DNA of 64,000 nt, from contig NEWT02000010.1 of NCBI GenBank assembly GCA_002869925.2, positions 36,503 to 100,502 on the forward strand, written 5' to 3'. Source of the stretch: Nitrospira sp. CG24A (GTDB lineage: Bacteria; Nitrospirota; Nitrospiria; Nitrospirales; Nitrospiraceae). Every line of letters starts with the position of its first letter. Position 1 is the first letter of the stretch. Below the pieces are notes generated by a model, which had not been told where the DNA came from, did not search any database, and saw nothing but the letters and a program-made list of their open reading frames with translations. Below are positions 16,821 to 26,789 of the stretch, piece after piece. A program made the position numbers and the translations under genes.

Positions 16821-17912
16821 TTAGACGTTGAAGCGGAAGTAGACTATGTCGGCCTCTTTAATGATGTAATCCTTGCCTTCGAGGCGAAACAACCCCTTCT
16901 CCTTTACCTTCGCTTCCGACCCGCAGGACAATAGATCATCGTAATGATAGACTTCGGCGCGAATGAAGCCGCGCTCCATGTCGGAGTGGATCTTGCCCGC
17001 CGCTTGGGGAGCTTTCATGTTTTTCGGAATGGGCCAGGCTCGCGATTCGATCTCTCCGGCAGTGAAGAAGGTCACGATGTTCAGCAACTGGTAGGCCTCA
17101 CGGGTCAGCCGGACAAGACCCGATTCTGTCAGCCCCATTTCCTTGAGAAAATCCAGTCGTTCACTTTCAGGCAACGTGGAGAGTTCGGCTTCGAGCTGGC
17201 CGCAGATCGTGACGACGCGCGCGCCGCGCTTGTCGGCGAACTCGCGAACCGCCTTTACCATCGCCTCGTCGGCGCCAGACTGCTCCGACACATTCGCCAC
17301 GAAGAGCACCGGCTTCGCTGCCAACAATTGACATTCGTCGAGCACCAATCGTTCTTCTGGAGTGTAGGTCAGGTTGCCCAGCCATTCCCCCTTGTCGAGC
17401 AATCCGATGAGTTTGTCGATAAACGCCATCTCAAAGGCGGCCTTCTTATCGCCCGCTCGGACTTTCTTTTCCGTTTTTTGCTTCCGCCGATCGAGCGTGT
17501 CGAGGTCAGCCAACAGCAATTCGGTTTCAATGATGCCGATGTCACGGAGAGGGTTCACCGCTCCGCTGACGTGCACGACGTCTGTTCCTTGAAAACAGCG
17601 GACGACATGGAGCAACGCGTCGACTTCTCGGATGTGGCCAAGAAACTGATTGCCGAGTCCCTCGCCCTTGCTTGCCCCTTCGACCAAACCAGCGATGTCG
17701 CGAACCTCCAGTGTGCTATAGGTCGTCTTCTTCGACTTAAAGAGGTCGGTGAGGACTCCGAGTCGCGGATCTGGTACCAGGGCAATGCCGGTATTAGGGT
17801 CGACGGTCGCAAAGGGATAGTTGGCTGCCAGCGCACCGCTACCTGTGAGCGCGTTGAAGACGGTGGTCTTCCCCACGTTCGGGAGCCCAATCATGCCGCA
17901 ACAGAGACCCAT
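16821..17912 (-). CDS. ychF: Ribosome-associated GTPase/ATPase YchF
   Basis: This 363-residue Obg-family protein has the P-loop GLPNVGKTTVFNALTG, the switch DIAGLVEGASKGEGLGNQFL, and the C-terminal TGS-like domain ending AKVKEKGLFRLEGKDYIIKEADIVYFRFNV-type sequence. YchF prefers ATP and binds ribosomes in stress responses. It follows pth, a pairing conserved across bacteria. An 80-base spacer with TCACCCATCAC repeats separates the two. Confidence 0.96.
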   Translation of the reverse strand: MGLCCGMIGLPNVGKTTVFNALTGSGALAANYPFATVDPNTGIALVPDPRLGVLTDLFKSKKTTYSTLEVRDIAGLVEGASKGEGLGNQFLGHIREVDALLHVVRCFQGTDVVHVSGAVNPLRDIGIIETELLLADLDTLDRRKQKTEKKVRAGDKKAAFEMAFIDKLIGLLDKGEWLGNLTYTPEERLVLDECQLLAAKPVLFVANVSEQSGADEAMVKAVREFADKRGARVVTICGQLEAELSTLPESERLDFLKEMGLTESGLVRLTREAYQLLNIVTFFTAGEIESRAWPIPKNMKAPQAAGKIHSDMERGFIRAEVYHYDDLLSCGSEAKVKEKGLFRLEGKDYIIKEADIVYFRFNV

Positions 17913-17924
17913 TGATTCCTCCGT

Positions 17925-17999
17925 GATGGGTGATGTGTGATCAGTGACGAGTCAGAACATTCTCGGATGCCAGACTCATCACTCTTCACCCATCACTCT
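17925..17999. repeat. GTGATGGGTGATG / TCACCCATCAC inverted repeat
   Basis: The spacer between pth and ychF is built from short GTGAT/ATCAC units: GTGATGGGTGATGTGTGATC on one side and TCATCACTCTTCACCCATCA on the other. It could fold as an imperfect hairpin. Its function is unknown. Confidence 0.5.
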
Positions 18000-18574
18000 T
18001 CACTTTCCTCTCGCTCGCGCACATTAAACTCATTCATCGCTACGGCAACTCCCCGATGAATTAGACATTCTAACGCATCAACCGCGCGATCGAGACAGGG
18101 ATTCAAGACCTCAATCTCTTCTTTCGTGAACGCTTGCAACACATAATCCGCCGAATCCTGACGCGGCGCCGGTCGGCCGATTCCGATCTTCACCCGCACA
18201 AACTGTGGCGTCCCAACTGCATCGATGACTGACTTGATCCCATTATGTCCTCCATGCCCGCCGGCTTGTTTGATCCGGAGACGCCCTAGATCGAGATCGA
18301 GATCGTCATGGACGAGAATGAGATCATCCGCGGTGAGCGAGAATTCACGGAGTAGGCCTTTGAGCGGAGGGCCCGTGATGTTCATCCAATCGAGGGTGCC
18401 GGCAAGTTCGAGAAGTTCCGACCCAAGCCGCCCCGATCCACGATGAGCCGGGCCGCGTCGGGCGAGATGGATGGACCATCGAGCCGCGGCCCGCTCGATG
18501 ACCCACATGCCGACGTTGTGGCGGGTTTGGGCATAGGCAGCGCCCGGATTGCCCAGCCCAACGATGAGACGCAA
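17993..18574 (-). CDS. pth: Peptidyl-tRNA hydrolase
   Basis: This 193-residue enzyme releases peptides from stalled peptidyl-tRNAs. Conserved parts are IVGLGNPGAAYAQTRHNVGMWV (catalytic His at residue 19), the Asn in WMNITG, VHDDLDLDLGRLR, and GGHGGHNGIKS. It starts 2 bases after the rplY stop, so both are surely one transcript. A polar C-terminal tail rich in Glu is slightly longer than in E. coli. Confidence 0.96.
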   Translation of the reverse strand: MRLIVGLGNPGAAYAQTRHNVGMWVIERAAARWSIHLARRGPAHRGSGRLGSELLELAGTLDWMNITGPPLKGLLREFSLTADDLILVHDDLDLDLGRLRIKQAGGHGGHNGIKSVIDAVGTPQFVRVKIGIGRPAPRQDSADYVLQAFTKEEIEVLNPCLDRAVDALECLIHRGVAVAMNEFNVREREESEE

Positions 18575-18576
18575 CG

Positions 18577-19362
18577 TTATTTCTTCTTTTCAGCTTCTTT
18601 CTTCTCACCTTTGGGCGCGGATGCGCCCTTCTTGTCGCCGCCCTTCGCATCAGGAGCGGCAGCCGCCGCGCCGGCTTTCGCCGCATCACCACCCTCAGCG
18701 CCTTCACCCGCCACTTTACCCTTCGCCGCCACTTCAGGCTCTTTCCCGCCCTCTGGTGCAGCTGCACCGCCTGCAAGAAGCGATTCGAGCTTGGCTTCCG
18801 TCATCGGCGCGGCCACGCTCACAACCATTTGCTCAGGATCATCGAGATAACGGACCCCTTCACGCGCGGTCAGATCTTTGAGATGGAGGCCTTGTGCAAT
18901 GGCAAGCCCTGAGGCATCGACTTCGATAAAGTCCGGCAACACTCCCGGCAGACACTCAATATGCAACTCGCGCATATTGTGATGGAGAATACCGCCTTCT
19001 TTGACGCCGGCAGGTACCCCACCGGTTAAATGCAGGGGCACCTTCACGCGAATCGGCTTGTCCATAGAAATTTCAAACAGATCCGCATGCAGTATATGTC
19101 CTTCAACCGGATCGACCTGGAAATCGCGTAACAAGGCAGTACGGTTCGGTTTCGATTTCGCACCGGTGAGGGTGAGTGACACGAGCGCAGCGCCACCAGC
19201 CTGTGCTTTTAAAATCTTGACGAGGCGATCTGGCTCAATGGTTAACAGCAGGCATTCGCCCTGCCCATACAACACGCCTGGGACCTTACCCTCACGCCGA
19301 AGTTGGCGCGCCGCACCCTTTCCCGTTTTCTCTCGCACTGTGACTGCTAGATCGAACTTCAT
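18577..19362 (-). CDS. rplY: 50S ribosomal protein L25/general stress protein Ctc
   Basis: This 261-residue Ctc-type L25 has an N-terminal 5S rRNA-binding domain (REKTGKGAARQLRREGKVPGVLYG), a TL5-like second domain (DKPIRVKVPLHLTGGVPAGVKEGG), and an Ala/Gly/Lys-rich tail of about 60 residues. The tail is low complexity and probably disordered. It lies between prs and pth in the widespread prs-rplY-pth-ychF order. Confidence 0.95.
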   Translation of the reverse strand: MKFDLAVTVREKTGKGAARQLRREGKVPGVLYGQGECLLLTIEPDRLVKILKAQAGGAALVSLTLTGAKSKPNRTALLRDFQVDPVEGHILHADLFEISMDKPIRVKVPLHLTGGVPAGVKEGGILHHNMRELHIECLPGVLPDFIEVDASGLAIAQGLHLKDLTAREGVRYLDDPEQMVVSVAAPMTEAKLESLLAGGAAAPEGGKEPEVAAKGKVAGEGAEGGDAAKAGAAAAAPDAKGGDKKGASAPKGEKKEAEKKK

Positions 19363-19412
19363 GATAAACCTCCGTCCCCTTCTCGCTGATCTCTACGTGT
19401 CTCTGTCTCACA

Positions 19413-20354
19413 TTAGGCAAATAGTGAACTCACCGATTCATCTTCATGGATTCGCCTGATCGCCTCACCTAACAATGGCGCGACTGATAATTGATGCAAC
19501 TTCGGACAGATCAGCTCTTTGCCCCGCAACGGAATAGAATTGGTCACGATCACTTGCTTCAGACAGGATTGCTGGATCCGCTCCAATGCAGGCCCGGTCA
19601 GCACCGCGTGAGTACAGGCCGTCCACACTTCCCGAGCCCCTCGATCCATGCAGGCTTGCGCCCCCTTGACGATCGTGCCGGCCGTGTCGATCATGTCGTC
19701 AAGCAACAACGCACTCTTGCCCGCAACGTCACCGATGATGTTCATAATTTGCGTTTGATTCGGCCCTTCACGTCGCTTGTCGATAATCGCCAAGCTCGCT
19801 TCCAGCCGTTTTGCAAAAGCGCGAGCCCGCTCGACTCCACCGGCATCCGGCGAGACGACCACCAGATCGTCCACCTTTTTCTTGGTAATATAATCCAACA
19901 AGACGGGCAGTGCGTACAGATGGTCCACCGGCAAATTGAAGAACCCCTGGATCTGCCCGGCATGAAGATCCATGGTCAGCACCCGATCAGTACCCGCTGT
20001 GCTGATCAGATCGGCCACAAGCTTTGCTGAGATCGGCACACGTGGTTGATCCTTGCGATCCTGGCGAGCGTAGCCGAAATACGGGATGACCGCGGTGATG
20101 CGTTTGGCAGAGGATCGTTTCAGCGCATCGATGATAATCAACAACTCCATCAGGGAATCGTTGACCGGCTGGCAACTCGACTGCACAACGAACACATCGC
20201 CGCCACGAACATTTTCCTCGATCTTGACGCGAATCTCGCCGTCGCTGAATGACCCGACCGTCGCCTCCCCGAGCCTGGTCCCAAGGTAGACACAAATCTC
20301 ATGGGCAAGGGCCGGATTCGCGTTGCCGGAAAATACCTGCAGCTCTCCGCTCAT
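19413..20354 (-). CDS. prs: Ribose-phosphate pyrophosphokinase
   Basis: This 313-residue enzyme makes PRPP from ribose 5-phosphate and ATP. It shows [16 protein letters not shown], the [13 protein letters not shown] loop, [13 protein letters not shown], the PRPP signature [12 protein letters not shown], and [15 protein letters not shown] feeds nucleotide, His and Trp synthesis. It lies downstream of ispE with 189 bases between, where no tRNA is seen. Confidence 0.97.
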   Translation of the reverse strand: MSGELQVFSGNANPALAHEICVYLGTRLGEATVGSFSDGEIRVKIEENVRGGDVFVVQSSCQPVNDSLMELLIIIDALKRSSAKRITAVIPYFGYARQDRKDQPRVPISAKLVADLISTAGTDRVLTMDLHAGQIQGFFNLPVDHLYALPVLLDYITKKKVDDLVVVSPDAGGVERARAFAKRLEASLAIIDKRREGPNQTQIMNIIGDVAGKSALLLDDMIDTAGTIVKGAQACMDRGAREVWTACTHAVLTGPALERIQQSCLKQVIVTNSIPLRGKELICPKLHQLSVAPLLGEAIRRIHEDESVSSLFA

Positions 20355-20543
20355 CGATTCCTCAGAGGGTCTCTTGATGCACGTGCGTCACGTTCTGATT
20401 TCGTATCGGGTTCGTCTCGACGGCGGGCGTCGGTGGGCGTGATGGTCACCCGCCTACCTCTATTCGCTACGCGCTGTTGAGGGAGCCAACTAAGGGGTGT
20501 GACTCTAGCGGAATGTGCGAGGAGTTGTCAACCGAACTACAGC

Positions 20544-21485
20544 CTACGGTGATCGGTCGTACCGCCAGGCAAGCGGACCTGAACAGGCGGGAATAGTGAA
20601 TACGTTCGTGAACTTTTCACTCACGAACTGGGCATGGGCGCGACGTGCGCGCGCTTCGTCCACGAACACCCCGAACACCGTCGCTCCACTTCCAGACAGT
20701 AGCGCGATCTCGGCACCGTGGGCCTGCAAGCTCTGTTTAATCTCTCGCAGTGTGCTATGCGCGGCAAAGACAGGCGCTTCAAAATCATTCTCTGCCGCAG
20801 CCATCAATTGAGCCCAACCCATCCGTGATTGTCGGTCGAGCTCCTGCTGGGCGCGCGATAGCGGCCTGACAGAGGTCCTCGTCGCAGCGAGTTCTTGATA
20901 GGCCCACTTGGTATTGACCTCAAACCCCGGGTTCACAAGCACGACCCATCGCGCCCCTTCAACGACGACCGGCCGAACGGTTTCTCCCCGGCCCGTGACA
21001 CAGGCGGCGGGGGCAAAAAGAAAGAATGGTACATCGCTCCCTAACGATTGTCCGACCTCTGCCATCTGCGCCGGAGACCATTTGAGCTGCAACAAACAGT
21101 TCAATCCTATGATGGTGGCTGCCGCATCACTGCTTCCGCCCCCGAGCCCTGCTCCCATCGGAATGCGCTTTCGCAATTCGATGTCTAGTCCAACCGCTTG
21201 CTGGGCCCGCGCCAATACTGCAGCCGCGGCCCGATACACGAGATTGCTCTGGTCTGTAGCCAGATCCGTTGCATCACATCGCAGCTGAATATCTTGTCGG
21301 TCAGCTCGCAACCTGATCTGGACTTCGTCGTCGAGGGCGACCGTCTGCATGACCGACCAGAGATTGTGGAAGCCGTCGGAGCGGCGGTCGAGGATGCGCA
21401 GGATCACGTTGACTTTGGCAGGGGCACACACAGTGATGCCGGAGGGGTTCTGCGGCAGATTAATCACGGCCTCCCTTGATCGCAT
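20544..21485 (-). CDS. ispE: 4-diphosphocytidyl-2-C-methyl-D-erythritol kinase
   Basis: This 313-residue GHMP kinase of the MEP isoprenoid pathway phosphorylates CDP-methylerythritol. The motifs are APAKVNVILRI, the ATP loop PMGAGLGGGSSDAAATI, and ALLSGSGATVFG. The start is uncertain: the ATG at 21485 lies inside the end of the response-regulator gene (26-base overlap), while AAGGGAGG occurs just after it, too near the next GTG. A later start near SGITVCAPAK would also keep the domain intact. Confidence 0.94.
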   Translation of the reverse strand: MRSREAVINLPQNPSGITVCAPAKVNVILRILDRRSDGFHNLWSVMQTVALDDEVQIRLRADRQDIQLRCDATDLATDQSNLVYRAAAAVLARAQQAVGLDIELRKRIPMGAGLGGGSSDAAATIIGLNCLLQLKWSPAQMAEVGQSLGSDVPFFLFAPAACVTGRGETVRPVVVEGARWVVLVNPGFEVNTKWAYQELAATRTSVRPLSRAQQELDRQSRMGWAQLMAAAENDFEAPVFAAHSTLREIKQSLQAHGAEIALLSGSGATVFGVFVDEARARRAHAQFVSEKFTNVFTIPACSGPLAWRYDRSP

Positions 21486-22842
21486 ACTTCTCTAGTCGAT
21501 AGCGAAAGGATCGCGTATTGAGCTTGAGAAGCCGTGCGGCCTTTTTCTTCACCCACATCGTCCGTTCGAGTGCCTTCAAAAGCAAATCCTTTTCAATCCC
21601 GTCAATAAGCCCCTCCAAATCCAACCCGTCTTCGGGCAAGTCGGTAGGAACACCCTGCTGCTGAGGAGACAGGACTCGATGAAGCCAACCGCGAATGTCG
21701 TCGTCTGAGACGGGGGTACCGGCGGAAAACGTGACGACACGTTCCATCAAGTTTTCAAGCTCGCGCACGTTGCCTCGCCACTCATGTCCCAACAAGACAT
21801 GCATCGCCTCCGATGTCAAGACAGGAACCGCCTTGCCGCCATCCTGGGAAAACTTCTCGAGGAAATGCTTCACAAGAAGCGGGATGTCTCCCGTCCGAAG
21901 CCGCAATGGTGGAAGCCGAATCGGAATCACATCCAAGCGGTAGTACAAATCCTCTCGGAATGAGCCGTCAGCCACGGACTTTTCAAGATCCTTATTGGTC
22001 GCGGCGACAATGCGCACATCGACCTTGACATCCTGATTGCCGCCCACACGACGGAACTCACGTTCCTGAATCACGCGCAGCAGCTTGACCTGAATCGTGG
22101 GAGTTGTATCGCCGATTTCATCCAAAAAGATCGTGCCGCCGTTGGCAACTTCAAATAACCCTGCTTTATTGGCCATCGCGCCGGTAAAAGACCCCTTCAT
22201 GTGCCCGAAGAGTTCACTTTCAAGCAATGTTTCCGGGACGGCACTGCAATTCACCGCCACAAAGGGCATCGAGCTCCTGGCACTATTATAATGAATCGCC
22301 CGTGCCACCAACTCTTTACCCGTTCCGCTCTCCCCACATATCAGCACATTGCTCTTGGCGTCCGCGACTTTGCGGACCACGTCGAACACTTTCTGCATGC
22401 CTTCACTCTGCCCGACGAGCTGCGCGAACGACGACTGGCTCGCCATTTCACGCTTTAAGAGAATATTCTCTGCCGAAAGACGTCGCTTTTCTAAGGCATT
22501 GCGGATGATCAGCTGCACTTCATCGACCTGGAACGGCTTGGTCAGATAGTCGTACGCGCCCTGTTTCATGGCATCGACCGCCGAGTCGGCGGTCGCAAAT
22601 GCCGTGACCACGAGAACCACGGTTTCAGGAGAAGAAGATTTCACCGCCTTCAAGACCGCCATGCCGTCGGCTTTGGGCATACGGAGGTCCGTGATGACGA
22701 GATCGAAGATTTCTTTCCCGACATGACCGATGGCTTCTTCACCATCTGATGCTTCGGTTACGGCATAGCCCGCACGTTTGAGCATAATGCTCATGACTTC
22801 ACGCAACCCCCGCTCATCATCGACAACTAGGATCTTTTCCAC
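21460..22842 (-). CDS. Sigma54-dependent response regulator, PilR/NtrC type
   Basis: This 460-residue protein has a receiver domain (residues 1-120, phospho-acceptor Asp in LVITDLRMP, Lys in LTKPFQ), a AAA+ domain (Walker A GESGTGKE, Walker B GGTIFLDEIGD) and a C-terminal Fis-like helix-turn-helix (KKAARLLKLNTRSFRYRLEKY). The sigma54-contacting loop reads GSFTGA instead of the usual GAFTGA. The start is a GTG at 22842 with GAGGGG upstream, overlapping the kinase gene by 16 bases. With the kinase and pilC beside it, this is probably PilR controlling type IV pilin genes. Confidence 0.93.
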   Translation of the reverse strand: MEKILVVDDERGLREVMSIMLKRAGYAVTEASDGEEAIGHVGKEIFDLVITDLRMPKADGMAVLKAVKSSSPETVVLVVTAFATADSAVDAMKQGAYDYLTKPFQVDEVQLIIRNALEKRRLSAENILLKREMASQSSFAQLVGQSEGMQKVFDVVRKVADAKSNVLICGESGTGKELVARAIHYNSARSSMPFVAVNCSAVPETLLESELFGHMKGSFTGAMANKAGLFEVANGGTIFLDEIGDTTPTIQVKLLRVIQEREFRRVGGNQDVKVDVRIVAATNKDLEKSVADGSFREDLYYRLDVIPIRLPPLRLRTGDIPLLVKHFLEKFSQDGGKAVPVLTSEAMHVLLGHEWRGNVRELENLMERVVTFSAGTPVSDDDIRGWLHRVLSPQQQGVPTDLPEDGLDLEGLIDGIEKDLLLKALERTMWVKKKAARLLKLNTRSFRYRLEKYAIKGGRD

Positions 22843-24587
22843 GGTGTCCGCCCCTCATGCCATAACCGTACTCCGGCCCCCCCGGAACACGGCATACATA
22901 CGACAAACCGTGAGCCTTGATGCTCCCGGCTTTCGACCTTGATCCACCCCCCGTGCAAATCGACAATTCGATGCACGGCGGCGAGACCCAATCCTGAGCC
23001 TTCTTTCTTCGTGGTGAAAAACGGAAGAAATATTTTGTCTAAATTCTGTGCCGGAATACCTTCCCCTGTGTCTTGAAATGCCACTTCGATCACGTCGCCC
23101 TTACGGCCGCCGGCATCGACATGGCGACAGCTCGTCGAGATCGTCAACTGTCCACCATCCGGCATCGCCTCACACGCGTTCGTCGCCATATTCCAGAAAA
23201 CCTGCCGGAGCTGATCTTGATCGACTAAGGCCAAGAGCGTCCCGGTCGCCAACGACGTGACAATCTTAATCTTGGAACGTGTTCGCGCTTCATGTTGAAC
23301 GAGATCGAGCGTCTCGGCAAGTACTTTGTTAAGATCATGCTCTGCAAGATTGAGCGCCGGAGGACGTGCATACTGAAGGAATTCAGTAATAATATTGTCG
23401 AGCCTGGTGGCCTCCCGAATCGCAATGTCCATCAACCGGCGATTGGTTTCGTCTTCCACGGCATCTTTTCGCAGCATTTGCATCGCGCCGGCCAACGCAC
23501 CTAATGGATTCCGAATCTCATGGGCCATCCCGGCAGACATTTCACCAAGACTCGCCAGCCATTCCTTGCGCCGCATCTCCTCTTCAAGCTCCCGAATCTC
23601 CGTCAAGTCTTTGAACACACCAACCAGCCCTGTCTGCTTCCCCTGCTCGTGTAATGGGGAAAGGGTCATTCCGAGAATCAAACGGTTCCCATCTGCCCGC
23701 TTACATTCCACTTCAAATCGGGTTGTCGCCGACAGGGTGCTATTCAATTGCTCGTCTGATTGCTGGTGAGGGTGCCAGTTGAAGACCTCGCGCCACTGAC
23801 GCCCGGACACGTGAGCGATCGTGTACCCGATCGCTTCCTGTGCCGCCGGATTGAAGGACGTAATGCACCCGGTAGCATCGGCTGTAAACACGCCGCTGCT
23901 GATGCTATGAACAATATTCTCATGGAAGGCTTGGAGACGGGTCAGTCCCTGCTCCTTTTCTCGCAGCGATTGATCCGCCTGCTGAAGCTGCTCAGCGAGG
24001 GTCCCACCCAGGATTCCCACGACAAGAATGGCCAGCGCATAGACGCCGAAGGTCTGGAACGTTTCAGGCACCGTCAGCCGACTCGGTGGCAGCCACCCCC
24101 ACCCGCCGATGAGGCCATGCAACTGAATGTTCGTTAAGAGCCCGAACAGAATAATGCAGAAACAGGCGGTAAGTAGCCCCACTCGTCGGCGGGGAACAAG
24201 ACTAGCCACTGCCACCGTCATGACATACAGGACCGCAAAGGGACTCTCGATCCCTCCTGTCCTGGCAACCAACATCGTCTCAAGGAGGAAATCGATACCT
24301 ACTTGTATCCAGAAAAGTATGGTGAGAGCCGTTGAGGAGGTAAGCACACGGAGTAAAATGGCGGAAGGAATCGTGAGAGCGTAGGTGGCAATAATCAAGA
24401 CGTAGAATGTTTCGATCCACACGCCCTTCGCAACTTGAAAGGCGAGGGACAGACCGAGCATCAAGGTCACGAAGGCCATCCGGAGCCCCATGATCCAGTA
24501 CAGTCTTGTTCGGAGATCATTCATGATTGGAAGACCACTGGGTAAGAAGGAAGTCGGCGGGGCATGAAGAGAGGGTATCTTATTCAT
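22827..24587 (-). CDS. Membrane sensor histidine kinase with PAS domain, PilS type
   Basis: This 586-residue kinase has about six transmembrane helices (residues 28-215), a coiled coil, a PAS domain (about 225-340), a HisKA box with His in GMAHEIRNPLGALAG, and a HATPase domain (NMATNACEAMPDGG, FQDTGEGIPA, GSGLGLAAV). Multi-helix N-terminus plus PAS is the PilS architecture. It phosphorylates the adjacent response regulator. GAGGAG sits very close to the ATG at 24587; an ATG at 24524 is the alternative. It is divergent in job from, but adjacent to, pilC. Confidence 0.92.
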   Translation of the reverse strand: MNKIPSLHAPPTSFLPSGLPIMNDLRTRLYWIMGLRMAFVTLMLGLSLAFQVAKGVWIETFYVLIIATYALTIPSAILLRVLTSSTALTILFWIQVGIDFLLETMLVARTGGIESPFAVLYVMTVAVASLVPRRRVGLLTACFCIILFGLLTNIQLHGLIGGWGWLPPSRLTVPETFQTFGVYALAILVVGILGGTLAEQLQQADQSLREKEQGLTRLQAFHENIVHSISSGVFTADATGCITSFNPAAQEAIGYTIAHVSGRQWREVFNWHPHQQSDEQLNSTLSATTRFEVECKRADGNRLILGMTLSPLHEQGKQTGLVGVFKDLTEIRELEEEMRRKEWLASLGEMSAGMAHEIRNPLGALAGAMQMLRKDAVEDETNRRLMDIAIREATRLDNIITEFLQYARPPALNLAEHDLNKVLAETLDLVQHEARTRSKIKIVTSLATGTLLALVDQDQLRQVFWNMATNACEAMPDGGQLTISTSCRHVDAGGRKGDVIEVAFQDTGEGIPAQNLDKIFLPFFTTKKEGSGLGLAAVHRIVDLHGGWIKVESREHQGSRFVVCMPCSGGAGVRLWHEGRTPWKRS

Positions 24588-24727
24588 TCTCCTCGGATTT
24601 GGAGCCTAAGACCCTGTCATGGCCCATGCGACGGAATGCCGCATGGTGTGGTCGGAAAGAAGGCACAGAGCCTCATGCTGGACACGAGGCCCCAACTTCG
24701 TGAGAGGAACAGACTGAACGTTGTCCT

Positions 24728-25951
24728 CTACCCGATGGCATCAGACATTTTGAAGATTGGGAGATACATTGCGATCACAATAAATCCGATCACAACTCCC
24801 AGGAACACCATCATGATGGGTTCCAGCAACGACGTGAGCGAGGCAACCGCCTGATCAACTTCGTCCTCGTAAAAATCTGCAATTTTCCCCAACATCGCGT
24901 CCAGCGCGCCCGTTGACTCCCCGACAGCAATCATATGCGTGACCATTTTCGGGAAAACCCCGCTTGCAGCCAATGGATCGGCGATGGTCTTTCCGCCACT
25001 GATACTGGCACGCGCATTGATCAACGTCTCTTCAATCACCTTGTTGCCCGCCGTCTTTGCACAGATGGTCATCCCGTCAAGAAGAGGCACTCCACTCGCA
25101 AGCAGGGTTCCAAGAGTCCGTGTAAACTTAGCGACCGAGGCCTTCCTGATAAGGTCCCCAAACACCGGCGTTTTGAGAAGGAGCTTGTCGATAGCCTTTC
25201 GTCCTTGGACGGTCGCATAGTATTTCTTGACACCGAAGATGATTGCCGCAAGGCTCCCGAATATCACGTACCAATAGGACGTGAACGCATTGCTGATATC
25301 AATAACCAACTGCGTAGGACCCGGCAGCGCGACCTTCCCCCCGGACAATTCAAGGAACATTTTTGCGAAGATCGGAATAACCCAAATCATTAAGACGCTG
25401 ATCACCACCACCGCAACACCCATAATCGCAGCAGGATAGATCATGGCAGACTTGACCTGCCCTTTCAGCTTCATCGCTTTCTCGATGTATTTGGCGAGAC
25501 GCGTCAAGATCGTATCGAGCAAGCCACCCACCTCGCCCGCATGGACCAAGTTCACGTACAAATCGTCGAATACTTTAGGGTGGCGACGTAACGCATCCGA
25601 AAAAGTCGAACCGGCCTCTACCTGCGTCTTCACTTCCCCGATAGTCTCCCGCAGCACCTTGTTTTCAGACTGGGTCGAGAGGATTTCGAGACACTGCACC
25701 AAGGGCAGACCGGCATTAATCATCGTCCCGAATTGTCGTGTAAATACAACCAGATCTTTATCCGTAAGGCCGGACCCAAAACTAAGGTTGACCTTGAATC
25801 CACCAACGCCACTCTTCTTTTCTTCAAGGCTCGTGACGACGACGCTTTGCTTACGCAGTTGATCCACCGCCTCATCTCGGGTTTTTGCACTCAGCTCGCC
25901 CTTCTTGACGGCACCCGATCTGGTTCGTCCGACATACGCAAAGGTAGCCAT
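24728..25951 (-). CDS. pilC: Type IV pilus inner-membrane platform protein
   Basis: This 407-residue type II secretion F family protein has two T2SF domains (about residues 65-190 and 270-395), recognisable by FTRQFGTMINAGLPLVQCLEIL and FTRTLGTLLASGVPLLDGM, and three transmembrane helices. It is the platform for pilus assembly motors. The ATG at 25951 is preferred, with AAGGGTGA 9 bases upstream; a GTG at 25960 precedes it. The PilS/PilR pair downstream makes the pilus role more likely than general secretion. Confidence 0.92.
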   Translation of the reverse strand: MATFAYVGRTRSGAVKKGELSAKTRDEAVDQLRKQSVVVTSLEEKKSGVGGFKVNLSFGSGLTDKDLVVFTRQFGTMINAGLPLVQCLEILSTQSENKVLRETIGEVKTQVEAGSTFSDALRRHPKVFDDLYVNLVHAGEVGGLLDTILTRLAKYIEKAMKLKGQVKSAMIYPAAIMGVAVVVISVLMIWVIPIFAKMFLELSGGKVALPGPTQLVIDISNAFTSYWYVIFGSLAAIIFGVKKYYATVQGRKAIDKLLLKTPVFGDLIRKASVAKFTRTLGTLLASGVPLLDGMTICAKTAGNKVIEETLINARASISGGKTIADPLAASGVFPKMVTHMIAVGESTGALDAMLGKIADFYEDEVDQAVASLTSLLEPIMMVFLGVVIGFIVIAMYLPIFKMSDAIG

Positions 25952-26107
25952 ACGCAACACTCACCCTTCGATGTGGCCATGTACTTGGCCGGTTGTAGAT
26001 TGACGGGAATATCTATCGGCGAGTCTACTGGCGACCTCAAAACCTGTCAAACAAATGCACAATCTCTGCGCGGTAGACAGGCATACAGGTTGACGTCACG
26101 GAAAGCC

Positions 26108-26644
26108 CTAGCTCCTGATTGCACTCGTCTGCCGAATACCTCGATAGAGATAATGCAACCCGGACAATAACGTGAAGGAGACCATACCGAACAACAGCGG
26201 CAGGATATTGGCGAGATCGATGTGACGGGAGCTGAGAAAGATGACCATCACAACATAAGCCAGCTGAAGAAACGTTGTGCCCTTGCCCAAGAAGGTGGGA
26301 GTAAGATCCACGCGATACTCTGTGAAATGCGCCACCGCCGTCCCCATGAGCAAGATGACGTCCCGGCTGGCCACAAGGATGGTGACCCACAACGGAATCA
26401 AATGAATCAGCGAAAGGGTGATGAACCCGGAGGTGAGCAGCAGCTTATCGGCTAAAGGGTCTAACACCGCGCCAAGCCGAGTATGCTGATTCTTCATACG
26501 GGCGATCAGCCCATCAAGCGCATCTGTAAGCCCAGCCACAAGAAGCACAATGAGTGCTTGATCGAATCTGCCGTAGATCAACAGCCCGATGTAGCACGGA
26601 ATCAGGAGAATACGGAGGATGGTCAAGCTGTTGGGGATATTCAT
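26108..26644 (-). CDS. pgsA: CDP-diacylglycerol-glycerol-3-phosphate 3-phosphatidyltransferase
   Basis: This 178-residue membrane enzyme makes phosphatidylglycerol phosphate. The CDP-alcohol phosphotransferase motif (DGxxARx8GxxxDxxxD) is complete: DGLIARMKNQHTRLGAVLD followed by PLAD. It has about four to five hydrophobic helices. It stands divergent to the next small plus-strand gene. Length and motif are normal. Confidence 0.93.
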   Translation of the reverse strand: MNIPNSLTILRILLIPCYIGLLIYGRFDQALIVLLVAGLTDALDGLIARMKNQHTRLGAVLDPLADKLLLTSGFITLSLIHLIPLWVTILVASRDVILLMGTAVAHFTEYRVDLTPTFLGKGTTFLQLAYVVMVIFLSSRHIDLANILPLLFGMVSFTLLSGLHYLYRGIRQTSAIRS

Positions 26645-26789
26645 ATCTTTAAGGACATCGCGGCGACGACAGCGGGGGGAGATGATAGGAGGGCGCTACA
26701 CGGTTGTCAACGGCTTGCGGCCGGCGCGGCCCCACCCTATAATCAATCCCTGGGCTCTATTATTTCGTGTGACTGCGATGGAGGGCATG

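Noticed and set aside
24630..24660. Terminator between pilC and pilS
   Set aside because: CCATGCG...CGCATGG pairs, but there is no T-run on either strand and the two genes probably share regulation.
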